Origin: Trema orientale
Taxonomy: Eukaryota > Streptophyta > Magnoliopsida > Rosales > Cannabaceae
Direction: 5' to 3'
Length of the DNA: 64,000 nt
Assembly: GCA_002914845.1 (NCBI GenBank)
Contig: JXTC01000429.1
Location: 75,563-139,562 of the forward strand
Shown: positions 54,522 to 64,000 of the stretch, one piece after another
Layout: every line of letters begins with the position of its first letter
Numbering within the stretch: the stretch's first letter is position 1
Program-made: the position numbers and the translations under genes
The notes under the pieces: generated by a model
The model's database searches: none
What the model was told of the DNA's origin: nothing
Seen by the model: the letters and a program-made list of their open reading frames with translations, nothing else

Positions 54522-56472
54522 TAAACTGTTGGAATTTAAAAATAATTTTCGCAGCGGAAGATTGGCCCAGAAATATTCAAAAATTTTCTCAAAACAATTG
54601 ACTATATGAGTGCATAGTATTAATTTATAGCAAATAGGAACACACAAAGAGAATAGATCTAATACCTCTTGTAGCTTATCAGCGGATCCTAGCTTTATTG
54701 TCTTCTAAACCACGATCTTCCAATCCAAGCCTCAAGCACAACTGGATGAACGTGTGAGCGTTGCGTACAATTTCTTAAACTCACACTTTAGGCACTTGCA
54801 ATTTTCTCAACACATGAGATTGCAAGAGTTTTTGTTCTACAGAGAATAGGAAGACACTCTTCTTTTTCTCTCTAGTTTATGGAGGCTCTGTAGAAAATAA
54901 TACGTAGTGTATCTATTATCTGCTAGGGTTTTCTTTATGTATATATATATATATATATTTATTTATTAAACTATTTAATAAATAAATTATTAATCAAATT
55001 AATATATATATATATATAATATAAATAAAACGTAACCTTTCTTTTTTTTTTAACTTATACTTATATATATATATATATATATATATAACTTAAAACAAAA
55101 AACGTAACCAAAAAAGAAACGTGAACTTTTGTTTTATAAAGAAAACGTTATATATATATATATAACTAATTAATCTAATTAATTAATATATATATATATA
55201 TATATATCTATAAATTAGCAGATAACTCTTTCAAAGAGAAGTGTTTCACTTTTAGTCAGTTTCCCAATTTTTATTTATCTAATTATCTGATAATTAGATA
55301 TTTTTAAATTCAAAATTTAAACAAATTAGGAAACTTATCCCTCCATAAATTTAAATTAATTAATTCAAAATTAATTAATTAATTAATTAATAACAATTAT
55401 TAATTACATAAAGATAAACTATTTATCTAGACAAAGTGTGCAGTAATAGAAATAATGTAATATCCAGTACAGTGTTTGTAAGAAGTGGAATTGGGGACCT
55501 ATGGACCTGTAATTCAAGCTCCAATAAATTATGACAATTAATTAAACTCTTTAATTAATTTGTCTAAATTATTAATTCCAGTATTACTCCACTAAAAATC
55601 TGGAATTGCACTCTTGAAGTTACAGAATTAATTTACTCAGAAAACAGCGAGCAGTCCATCGATTTAATCATTACATGCAGTTCAATCCTCCATAGACAAT
55701 TCATAATTGGAGCTAGGTCAGGTTCCGTTTACCTCTCCAATTACATCTTTATCCTTGTGTACCGTTGATTCTCTAATAAACAATTAATTTATAAATCTAT
55801 TATAAATTGAGTACTCAAACTGTTCAAGTCCTGAATCAATACACAAGGGAATCATCTTTCTAGCTTCCCGATAGAAGGAATGGATTCCATATCTGTAAGT
55901 TACATTCTCAGCTACTCATCTCATCATGCTCCCAAGATACAAGTATTTCGGTCTGTTTAAAAACAAACCTTTAACAAGCATGTCAAAGAACATAATGTTA
56001 TAAATAGGAGTCTATAACTACTCAGGATTAAGATTGATCTACATATGATCATCTAGTGACATTATTTGAACTCTCAACAGTTAACGGAATTTATGTGAGA
56101 TTCAAATCATGTCTGGTCCAGTCCTATATAATCGAATTATATAAAGTACCTCCATTGTAATATCAACACATCAATAGTCCGGATAAGAAAATTACATTCT
56201 CAATATTAATGGACCGTACTAATAATATTTAATTAAAGATCCCAAATTTTAATTAATTATTACGGACTATATTTAGTTTATTATCCATAAATTTAATCCT
56301 CATGTATGTAACACTTATATACTAAATTTGTGGTTACATAAATAAACTAGGGATTTTCTGATATTTAAAGACATACCAATTATGTACAAATTCAAATAGA
56401 AAAATGTCATTTTATTAATTCAGCAAATATCCAAAATATACATGCTTTTAGGGCATAAACCCTAACATAAAC
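54522..56472 (-). mobile_element. 1941-bp solo LTR, Copia-like, with target duplication
   Basis: The insertion 54527-56467 has ends TGTTGGAATTT and GGGCATAAACCCTAACA, with TAAAC on both sides (54522-54526 and 56468-56472). On the minus strand it begins TGTTAGGGTTTATGCCCTAA and ends AAATTCCAACA, a form common in plant Copia LTRs. It contains no gag or pol. Long (TA)n runs have expanded in it. Confidence 0.9.
54943..55208. repeat. Cluster of (TA)n runs inside the LTR
   Basis: Four or more separate (TA)n tracts (54943-54958, 54999-55016, 55063-55087, 55150-55164, 55186-55208) alternate with TTAATTAA-rich DNA. Confidence 0.9.
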
Positions 56473-57935
56473 GCCCTAATCATTTACTTCTCAGACCAAT
56501 TAAAATAAAAATTAAATACGCACCCACAAGATTTATAGTGAATCATCTAGTGCAAGAGAGTTACATACATCTACTTTTTAGTCGTTGCACATCTTTATTG
56601 TGATGAAGGATAAAGAATACATAAAAGATCTCACGTTATTCGTTACTCATATTTAATAACTCTCTCTATAATCTTATTTACCCTAATTTGGCCCACTAAT
56701 ATCCTTTTTATACTAGGAAAGCTAGGACAACCAAAATATATACATGTACAAAATCTCAAAAACACCCCTTACTAAGGCTTGCCACATCCTTCAAACCCTC
56801 ATTTTAACATTACTACAAAGGTCGATCCGTATATTAAACACTCTAGTATTCTGTCATAATAGTTTTCGTTAATGTGATTAAATTTCACACATAAAACAAT
56901 GTCATACATGATTAAGGTAGAAAATGTGTCACATTGTAACATATTGTTGCTAAACTTTCTTCCTTATGGGAATATATGTTCAATGTTTAAAGAAAATAGT
57001 ATACATGACTAAGGCAAGTATGTGTCATATAAATTTATTTCCTTCCAACTTATTCCCCACTACAAGGGGTCATGTGGCCTTGCACATAAAACTTTGGTGG
57101 TAAAAAAAATCAAAGAATTACGAGAATTCATCGATCATTAGGAATTTAGGTGTTACTAAATGGGTAAAATGGAAATTTATGTGCTTCAAAGAAAGAGTAG
57201 AAAAGAATTATGACTAGTGATACACTTGTGAAAGACTAGAAATCGTAAGTAATAATTTTTGTTCTCTTTTAAACATTTCACCTTGCACATATTGAGCTAC
57301 CTCATTTTAGTAGATACTAATTAAAAGCATGTGTTGTGTACCTGCATCGTTGGCAGAATGATATATATATATGTAGACACACACACATAGGGTTATTATT
57401 TTCAGGGAAAAAAAATTGGATTTTTTATTTTAGCAAAAAACAAAATCTTGGGTTTTTTTTTATATCAAATAAAATTATGAATTTTTTTTTCATTCGAGAA
57501 ATAAAAATTTGGGTTTCTGATTATATCAAATAAAACGTTGATACTTTTAAACCCAATTAGATCCAAAACAACCATTTGATCAAAATTTGGTAGGCAAAAA
57601 GAATAACATAACCAAGAAACGACTTAATTTCTTATTTTTTTTTTATACTTTTGAACCTTTTTTTTTTTTGTTCAACTATGCCAACTTTATTGATATAGAA
57701 CGACATCGGTTTTGTCTTAATAAGGACGTTTGGCAATAAGAATAGCCTGATATGTAGTGCATGACATTGTATAGTAAGGATAAATGCGACATCTAATTTA
57801 TTTCGCAAGCTAATTTTTTACCAAATCATTGATTTAGGCCTAATTTAATTGGATGATTTTTTTTAATTGTAATTTAATTGGATTTTATAATCCAAAAATT
57901 TTATTTGATATAACTAGAAATTCAAGATTTTTTTA
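56473..57935. other. Intergenic AT-rich DNA
   Basis: No gene seen. At 57400-57540, three degenerate copies of a block like AAAATTTGGGTTT...TATATCAAATAAAA occur, related to short stretches at 58110-58210. Confidence 0.45.
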
Positions 57936-58107
57936 GGGGATGGCTACGGTAGGGGCGTCCCTACGTAGGGTCATGCCTTAATTATCGTTGGATGGGAATC
58001 TGTGGAGAATAACGGGAATCTGTGGAGAATTTATTTATATACAGATTCTCATCCAACGGTGAATAAACAGGGCCCTACGTAGGGGCGCCCCTACTGTAGA
58101 CGCGCCC
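57936..58107 (+). mobile_element. MITE copy 1
   Basis: 172 bp with imperfect inverted ends (GGGGATGGCTACGGTAGGGG against AAGGGCGCGTCTACAGTAGG and on) and an inner inverted pair (CGTTGGATGGGAATCTGT / ACAGATTCTCATCCAACG). Compared with copy 2 it has an extra 20-bp tandem duplication (GGAATCTGTGGAGAATAAC). Flanks TTTTA and TTTTT are a poor target match. Confidence 0.85.
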
Positions 58108-58285
58108 TTTTTTTTAAACTAAAATTAGAGAAGGTTAGGGTTTTTTTTTCACCACCAGAAACGCATGTTTTTTTTTTTCCAAAACTAAATAACTCAAGGT
58201 TTTTTTTTTTTAATAATAACCCTATATATAATGTACAAAGGGGAAAAAATAGAACAGACAACAATTTTTTTTCAAAAAGATTATT
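58108..58285. other. Spacer between the two MITEs
   Basis: T-rich, no gene; two of its blocks resemble the 57400-57540 repeats in reverse. Confidence 0.4.
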
Positions 58286-58437
58286 GGGGATGGCTACGGT
58301 AGGGGCGTCCCTACGTAGGGTCATGCCTTAATTATCGTTGGATGGGAATCTGTAGAGAATCTATTTATATACAGATTATCATCCAACGGTGAATAGACAG
58401 GGCCCTACGTAAGGGCGCCCCTACTGTAGACGCGCCC
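58286..58437 (+). mobile_element. MITE copy 2
   Basis: 152 bp, nearly identical to copy 1 and in the same orientation, from GGGGATGGCTACGG to ACGCGCCC. It is flanked by perfect TTATT copies (58281-58285 and 58438-58442), consistent with a 5-bp target duplication. Confidence 0.88.
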
Positions 58438-60608
58438 TTATTTATTTGACTGTACGACCAAAAATAATCTTCGTCCAATGCGTGCCTTTTGACGAAGTCG
58501 AAAGCTTCAACCCCTTTTATATAAAGTAGGGATAATTAAGTAACTGAATCATGCGCGCATTTCAACTTTTCGTTCAATTTATGTCTTGCATTATCGATTC
58601 ATATATTGTATCTCGCTCTTTTTCATATTGCATTTTATCAATATTTTTCTTAAATTTAAGATTTGTTACTCATTCATAGTCTTTTTTTCGTAAGCTAATT
58701 TTACCAAAATTCATATATTGCATACCGCTCTTTAATATTGCATTCTATAGACTATAGTGCAAGACATAGGTAGACAACTCCCTTTTCTCTCGACTCACCT
58801 TTTTTTTCTTCTTCCTCCTTGCTTTATTCTATCCTCAAATCCAGAAAAATACCTTGGTAAACTCACTAGTCATAATTGGTATTTGACCCAATATATTTGT
58901 GAATTTTTCACGGAAAAAACAATGTTGATGATATCATAATGCGATATTTATATTGAATTTTAAACTCAAAGTGTAAGCTATAAATATGTATTTATCCTTA
59001 ATTAGATAAATATAATAAAATATTAAGCGACCAATCTTTTTGAAAAAAAAAAAGAACAAGAAAAGACAAATTAGTAATTTTCAAAATGTTGAAGTTCCAA
59101 CCGGCTGTTTTACGTAATAAGAGATGCATTAGAAAGTATTATTACATCCATCGTGTGATCTGGCGTTTATTTATTCTCTTTCCTTCGTTTATGAGTTGTT
59201 ATATTCACTTGTTACCCAGTTTGAGGAATATTTCGATTCCCATCAAAACCTTTGTAAAAGGGATTAGTCCTTACATAATTTAATTAAGTCGTCCACATAT
59301 ATCTTTCTTTCCACTAATTGAAAGTTGACAAAGAAATTGACATATTAAACTATTCGATGGCTAAAATTTTTTGAGACGTGTCTCTTGTATTATGTTATAA
59401 AATTTGATTAATTATTTACCAAACTGATGGGTACTCTCAAATATATTTATAAATATAGTTTCAATAAGTCAAGAAAATAAACCCAAAAAGACTTTAGAAC
59501 CCAAAAGAGAGAAAATGAGAAAGGAAATTGCAAAACTATTTATGTTTTTTTATGTGAACGTCTGTAAAATAAGGCCGATAAGAGCAACTTGATTGTTGAA
59601 TTTGGGGTTCCCTTTTGAAACCACTATTCCTATTTCAAGTAGGTGTTTAGATTGTTGCAAATATTGAATATGTCATTTATTATTTTGTTTTCTATTGACT
59701 TTTTGGTAAATAACTCGATAGTTTTGGTTGAATATGTGGACCAGAAAAATGTTGAAATCTAGAGAACTCTAAAGTCAACTATGAATCCACAGTTCAAACA
59801 AATCAGGCTAATCCCTGTTCATTTCTCCTAGCAAAAATGCATTCTATATATAACAAGAGGTCCTTGCGATCTGTTCCTTCATTTATTTATTTATTTATTT
59901 ATTTTTAAGAGGCCTTCAAATCTAACTCACCTTTGAATATTCATAATCGCTGTCCTTGTCACTAATTGACAAAAAACAATAGAAGTTTGCAAAGGCAAGG
60001 CCAAGGAAATACTTCTTTATTGTATACGCAGTTGTCTTTGTCCTTGATGCTTATATAGTTATGATTATAAGCAAGAATAATTTAATTGATAATCTCCTCA
60101 AATATTGATTTAGAAAGAAGGAAATATTGCATTTGCATGGATGAGGTTTCTGTACATGCACCAAAAGAGGGGAAAAAAAAAGGCTCATTTTTTCAAATAT
60201 ATGCAAATCTTGAATCCATTTTGATTTTCTTTTTTATTCTATTTTGCATTAGGTTTATTCTATATATTTAAATTGACTATTTTAACCTTAAATGAGGGTC
60301 AAATGAGGTCTTGTTTATATCAAAATTTTAAACAAATGGGTATCCTAAGAGAAACGCAATTTTGAAGAGTAATTATGTGGCACTTTTAAAGTTTAGGGTT
60401 AATTATAGTATTTGCCCTTGAATTATACTGTGTACCACTTTAGTCTCGGAATTTTCAACTTACAAAGTGGACTATCTTAAATTATGTAATTATTATTGCA
60501 ATGGTCCATTTGTTAAAACTGTTAATTTTTAATGAAAAGCAGTCATATGCAAAGTATCAATTCAATTTAACTGTATATAATTGTCCTTTAATCATATATG
60601 GAGCTAGG
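58438..60608. other. Intergenic AT-rich DNA
   Basis: No supported gene. Notable items are a (TTTA)n tract at 59880-59905 and several short frames without protein-like composition. Confidence 0.5.
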
Positions 60609-61275
60609 TGTTACGCCCCGCTCATTTGGCTCTCAAAAATCCAAGTGTTGCTGCCCCATGGTCATAAGATCCTCTATATATATAATACTCACCTAAGAGG
60701 ATGGAGAAAGACCCTAGAACGTAGTGGACACTTCTAGAATAATCAAGAGAGATCTTGGCCATGCTAAAAGACTCTAATTAGCGCTATTAAGTCCTCGAAG
60801 GCTCTAGACAAGGCCGGTTAGTGCTAGATGGCTTTGAATGATCCTAAAAGCTCCTAGAATGACTTAGAAGAGCCAAGATGGTAGGTGAACCTCCTAGAAG
60901 GATCTAGGTCATGCTTATTCTAGATTTCTCTGTATAAATATCTTTGTAGATATTACTATTTTAGTTTGGAAGATACTAGACCCTTTATAAGATCATGTCA
61001 CTTGACACGATCATAACCATTGGTTGATTTAGGCTTTGCCTACATAAAGGACCCTTTGAGTTCATTTGTACATAAGTCCCATTTGAGAGATTTATAAATA
61101 TACTTAGAGTAATACAAAGCTTTCATTCACTCAAACTATCATATTTTGCCACTTTATCTTAAAGCTCACTCTAAGTCCCTTTTCTTGAGTATTGGTTATG
61201 TGAGTTGGCTAACTTAGTACAACGGACCATACTAAGTGCTGCACGATTGCCTAGTTTGAGGCTACGGTCATGATA
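60609..61275 (+). repeat. 5' LTR of a fourth Ty3/gypsy element
   Basis: About 667 bp from TGTTACGCCCCGC to GGTCATGATA (the CA end mutated to TA), directly before the primer-binding site. A promoter-like TATAAATAT lies at about 61090. Its 3' partner is beyond the window. Confidence 0.75.
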
Positions 61276-61278
61276 GTG

Positions 61279-61290
61279 TAGTATCAGAGC
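61279..61290 (+). promoter_or_regulatory. Primer-binding site with one change
   Basis: TAGTATCAGAGC, one base from TGGTATCAGAGC (G to A). Confidence 0.75.
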
Positions 61291-61329
61291 TTTGGTTGCT
61301 TGTTATATCTTGGTGGTTACATTGTCTAT

Positions 61330-62520
61330 ATGAAGACTATAACTGTAACTCCCGACCCCATTGAAGTTGGTGCTTCTGAGCGTGGGCGTGATGATGGGAA
61401 GAAAGGTACAATTTGCGGCAAGTCGAGAGACGTGGTAGCTAGCTTGGAGGCTAGAGTGACCTGACTAAAGTCTAACATAGGCACGCTGGGCGAGCGAGTA
61501 GACGATCTAGATGGCCGTTGCGATGGTTTAGAGACCGAGGATGCAAATATCCACAATGGCATCAAAGATGCACTTGGTAGGCTAGAGGCCGACTTAAGAC
61601 ATGAGATCAAGTCCCTTCATTCGGAGATTGTCAAGGTACAAGATCTCTTCCAAAGAGAACTCACTAATATTTTACTTAGAGTAGATGAGATGGGTGGTAA
61701 TCTTGCTTTGTACAAGCGAGCGGTGGCCACAAGGATGACCACCACCATGACCATTGAGGCAAGGAAGGTCAACGTGTCTAAACCAAAGACCTTCAATGGT
61801 ACTCGAAATGCTCAGGAAGTTGAGAACTTGCTATGAGGACTCGAGCAATACTTCAAGGCTACTGGTGTGACAGATGACGCCGATAAAATTCGTAATGTTA
61901 CATTGTATCTAACCGATACTGCCATGCTATGGTGGAGGCAGAGACACAGAGAGATGCAATGAGGTGTGTACACCATAACCACCTTTGATGACTTCAAAAG
62001 AGAGCTTAAGAAGCAATTCTTCCCTAAGAATGCCAAGGAGCAGGCAAGAGGCCATCTTCACCGCCTCAAGCAATCTAATAGTGTTAGAGACTACGTGAAA
62101 GAGTTTACTATACTCTTGCTCGAACTCCCTGACACTTCAGACAAGGATGCCATGTTCTTGTTCATGGATGGCCTTTAGAATTAGGCTAAGTTAGAGCTCA
62201 GACATCGTGGTGTCCAAGACTTGGCTGATACGATTGCTATAGCTGAGAGCCTTGTTGATTACTCCACCAACAAGGACCTCTTCAAGGCCAAGGATAAGAA
62301 GGGTGGTGGTGCAAAGAATGAAGAAGATCAAACAAAGGGAGAAAAATAGAACAAAGATAGTTCCTCCTACAAGCACAAGGATAAGGGCAAAGAGAAGGGA
62401 AAGACTGTGACTTCTCCAAACCAAAAGTCAAGTGCTTCCTTTATAATAGGCCACATTAGGCACGTGAGTGTCCTAAGAAGAAAGCTCGCAATGTTTTAAT
62501 TGCCTCTGAACCAAGCCAAG
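61330..62520 (+). pseudogene. gag of the fourth Ty3/gypsy element
   Basis: From ATG 61330 (MKTITVTPDPIEVGASERGR) one frame continues through several stops. It shows a coiled-coil part (SNIGTLGERVDDLDGR, LRHEIKSLHSEIVKVQDLF) and the capsid core (VSKPKTFNGTRNAQEVENLL, DADKIRNVTLYLTDTAMLWW, FDDFKRELKKQFFPKNAKEQ, RDYVKEFTILLLELPD). A Lys-rich tail and a degraded zinc knuckle (KCFLYNRPH, a stop, then ARECPKK; second Cys now Tyr) follow. It is inactive. Confidence 0.85.
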
Positions 62521-62639
62521 AAGGAGGTGATAGGGAAGATAGTGGCACACATGTTGGTTCCTTACAACTCCTCAACGCCTTGCAATTGGCCCCTAAGTCA
62601 CAAGCTAAGAGCCTACTCTTTGCAAATGCAACAATCAAT

Positions 62640-64000
62640 AGCAAGGTCATAAGGCCTTGATTGACACGAGCGTATCCCACAACTTTGTCTCCGTTGAGGA
62701 AGCTAGACAGTTGGGCATGTCGGTGACTAATGGAGGAGGATCTCTCAAGGCGATAAACTCAGTAGCACGCCCCATCCATGGGGTTGCTCATGGTGTCAAG
62801 GCTAGCCTAGGTGTATGAGCTGGCTAACTTGACTTATCAATGGTGCTAATAGATGACTTTACGGCGGTGCTTGGTTTGGAGTTCCTTGATGTAGTACGGG
62901 TATTCTCCGTTCTTTTTGTCAACTCTATGTGCATCATGGATAGTGAAAAGGCTTATGTGGTACCAATAGAACGGTCCACGAAAGCAAGAAATAAAGTACT
63001 CTCTGCACTTCAATTCAAGAAGGGCTTGAGAAAAGAGGAGAAGAATTACTTGGCCATCCTCAAGGAGCACGATGATGAAGAGTTAGAACCTCAAGGTAAC
63101 TTGCCCACAGAGGTGTAAGCTATCGTGGATGAATTCCAAGATATGATGCCTAACGCCCTACCCAAGAAACTTCAACCTAGGAGGGAGGTGAATCACAAAA
63201 TCGAGCTTGAGCCAAGCACGAGGCCACCTGCGATAAGTCCATATCGAATGGCCCCTCTGGAGTTGGCGGAACTCTGGAAACAACTTAAGGAGTTGCTTGA
63301 TGTGGGTTTCATCAGGCCCTCCAAAGCTCTTTTTGGTGCCCCAGTGTTATTCCAGAAAAAGAAAGATGACTCACTAAGGATGTGCATTGACTACTGGGCT
63401 CTAATAAGGTGACAGTGAAGAAAAGTACCCTATCCTGCTTATTGCTGACTTATTTGATTAACTTAAGAATGCTAGATACTTTTCAAAGTTTGATCTACGC
63501 TCGGGGTACTACCAAGTGTGCATAGCAGAGGGAGATGAGCCCAAGACCATATGCATGATAAGGTATAGTGCCTATGAGTTCTTAATCATGCCATTTGGTC
63601 TTACTAATATACCTGCTACTTTCTGTACCCTTATGAATAAGTTATTCTATCCCTACCTCGATCTGTTCGTGATAATCTATCTTAATAATATAGTTATTTA
63701 TAGCAAGACCATGGAAGAACACCTAGAACATTTGAGCAAGGTGTTCGAGATCCTGAGGAAGAATCAGTTATTCATCAAGAAAGAGAAGTGTTCCTTCGCC
63801 TAAGAAGAAGTGATGTCCTTAGGGCATAAGATAAAGGATGGTAAGCTTATGACGGATGAGGCCAAGGTGCAAGCCATCCAAAAGTAGGAACCTCCTACTA
63901 AGGTACCAGAGTTGAGATCCTTCCTCGAACTTGTGAACTACTATAGGCGGTTCATCAAGTCCTACTTAGTGAGAGCAGCCCCACTTACTAACCTGCTCAA
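62640..64000 (+). pseudogene. Protease and reverse transcriptase, running off the window
   Basis: The protease active site reads LIDTSVSHNFVSVEEARQLG at about 62655, where the usual D-T-G is D-T-S. After shifts, 62840-63118 and 63125-63412 give the linker and RT fingers (EFQDMMPNALPKKLQPRREV, PPAISPYRMAPLELAELWKQ, GAPVLFQKKKDDSLRMCIDY). The segment 63420-63803 gives the palm (YFSKFDLRSGYYQVCIAEGD, MPFGLTNIPATFCTLMNKLF). The catalytic box is YLNNIVIYS, with both Asp replaced by Asn. The RT thumb follows ([39 protein letters not shown]) to the window end. Non-functional. Confidence 0.88.

Noticed and set aside
54943..55208. (TA)n cluster as an origin or matrix-attachment site
   Set aside because: It is confined to a solo LTR and is explained by microsatellite growth; no other support.

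Overview
This window is eukaryotic nuclear DNA from a flowering plant, most likely a eudicot. The evidence is one intact, intronless leucine-rich-repeat receptor kinase of the phytosulfokine receptor type, set in AT-rich DNA filled with decayed plant retrotransposons (Ty3/gypsy of Tekay and Athila types, solo LTRs) and Mutator-like DNA transposons (MULEs). I cannot name the species. Three isolated N's (4724, 7175, 47193) and a 790-bp N block (10061-10850) show a draft assembly, and two of the single N's sit exactly where a coding homology stops.

Region by region. 1-4723: an LTR-derived fragment, then a 5'-truncated PSKR1-type paralogue (560-2008) that has lost its kinase and carries a receptor-like-protein (RLP) tail, then an older decayed paralogue fragment (3689-4723) split by a 446-bp solo LTR. 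4725-12035: two broken Ty3/gypsy elements on the plus strand. 12036-20163: a minus-strand Tekay-type gypsy element with an LTR of about 3 kb and a truncated 3' LTR. 21404-42582: a 21-kb MULE with about 75-bp terminal inverted repeats and a 9-bp target duplication. It carries a decayed MURA-type transposase (minus) and a decayed DUF1985/Ulp1-type SUMO-peptidase-like gene (plus), convergent and about 50 bp apart, as in KAONASHI elements. It was later invaded by a 1.66-kb solo LTR (25039-26702) and a 9.3-kb Athila-like element (26978-36268). 42592-46135: a second decayed MULE transposase and small duplications. 48684-51752: the intact PSKR1 gene, minus strand, with promoter-like sequence at about 52.2 kb and a foldback repeat at 52953-53430. 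54527-56467: a Copia-like solo LTR. 57936-58437: a pair of MITEs. 60609-64000: the 5' half of another decayed Ty3/gypsy element that runs off the window.

The only gene likely to encode a working product is PSKR1, a plasma-membrane receptor for the sulfated growth peptide phytosulfokine. The 560-2008 paralogue keeps an open frame and could be a PSKR1-derived RLP if its missing 5' part exists elsewhere. Nearly all transposon genes are disabled, and many of the stops are explicable as C-to-T or G-to-A changes. All positions and homologies were read by eye; no database search was run.
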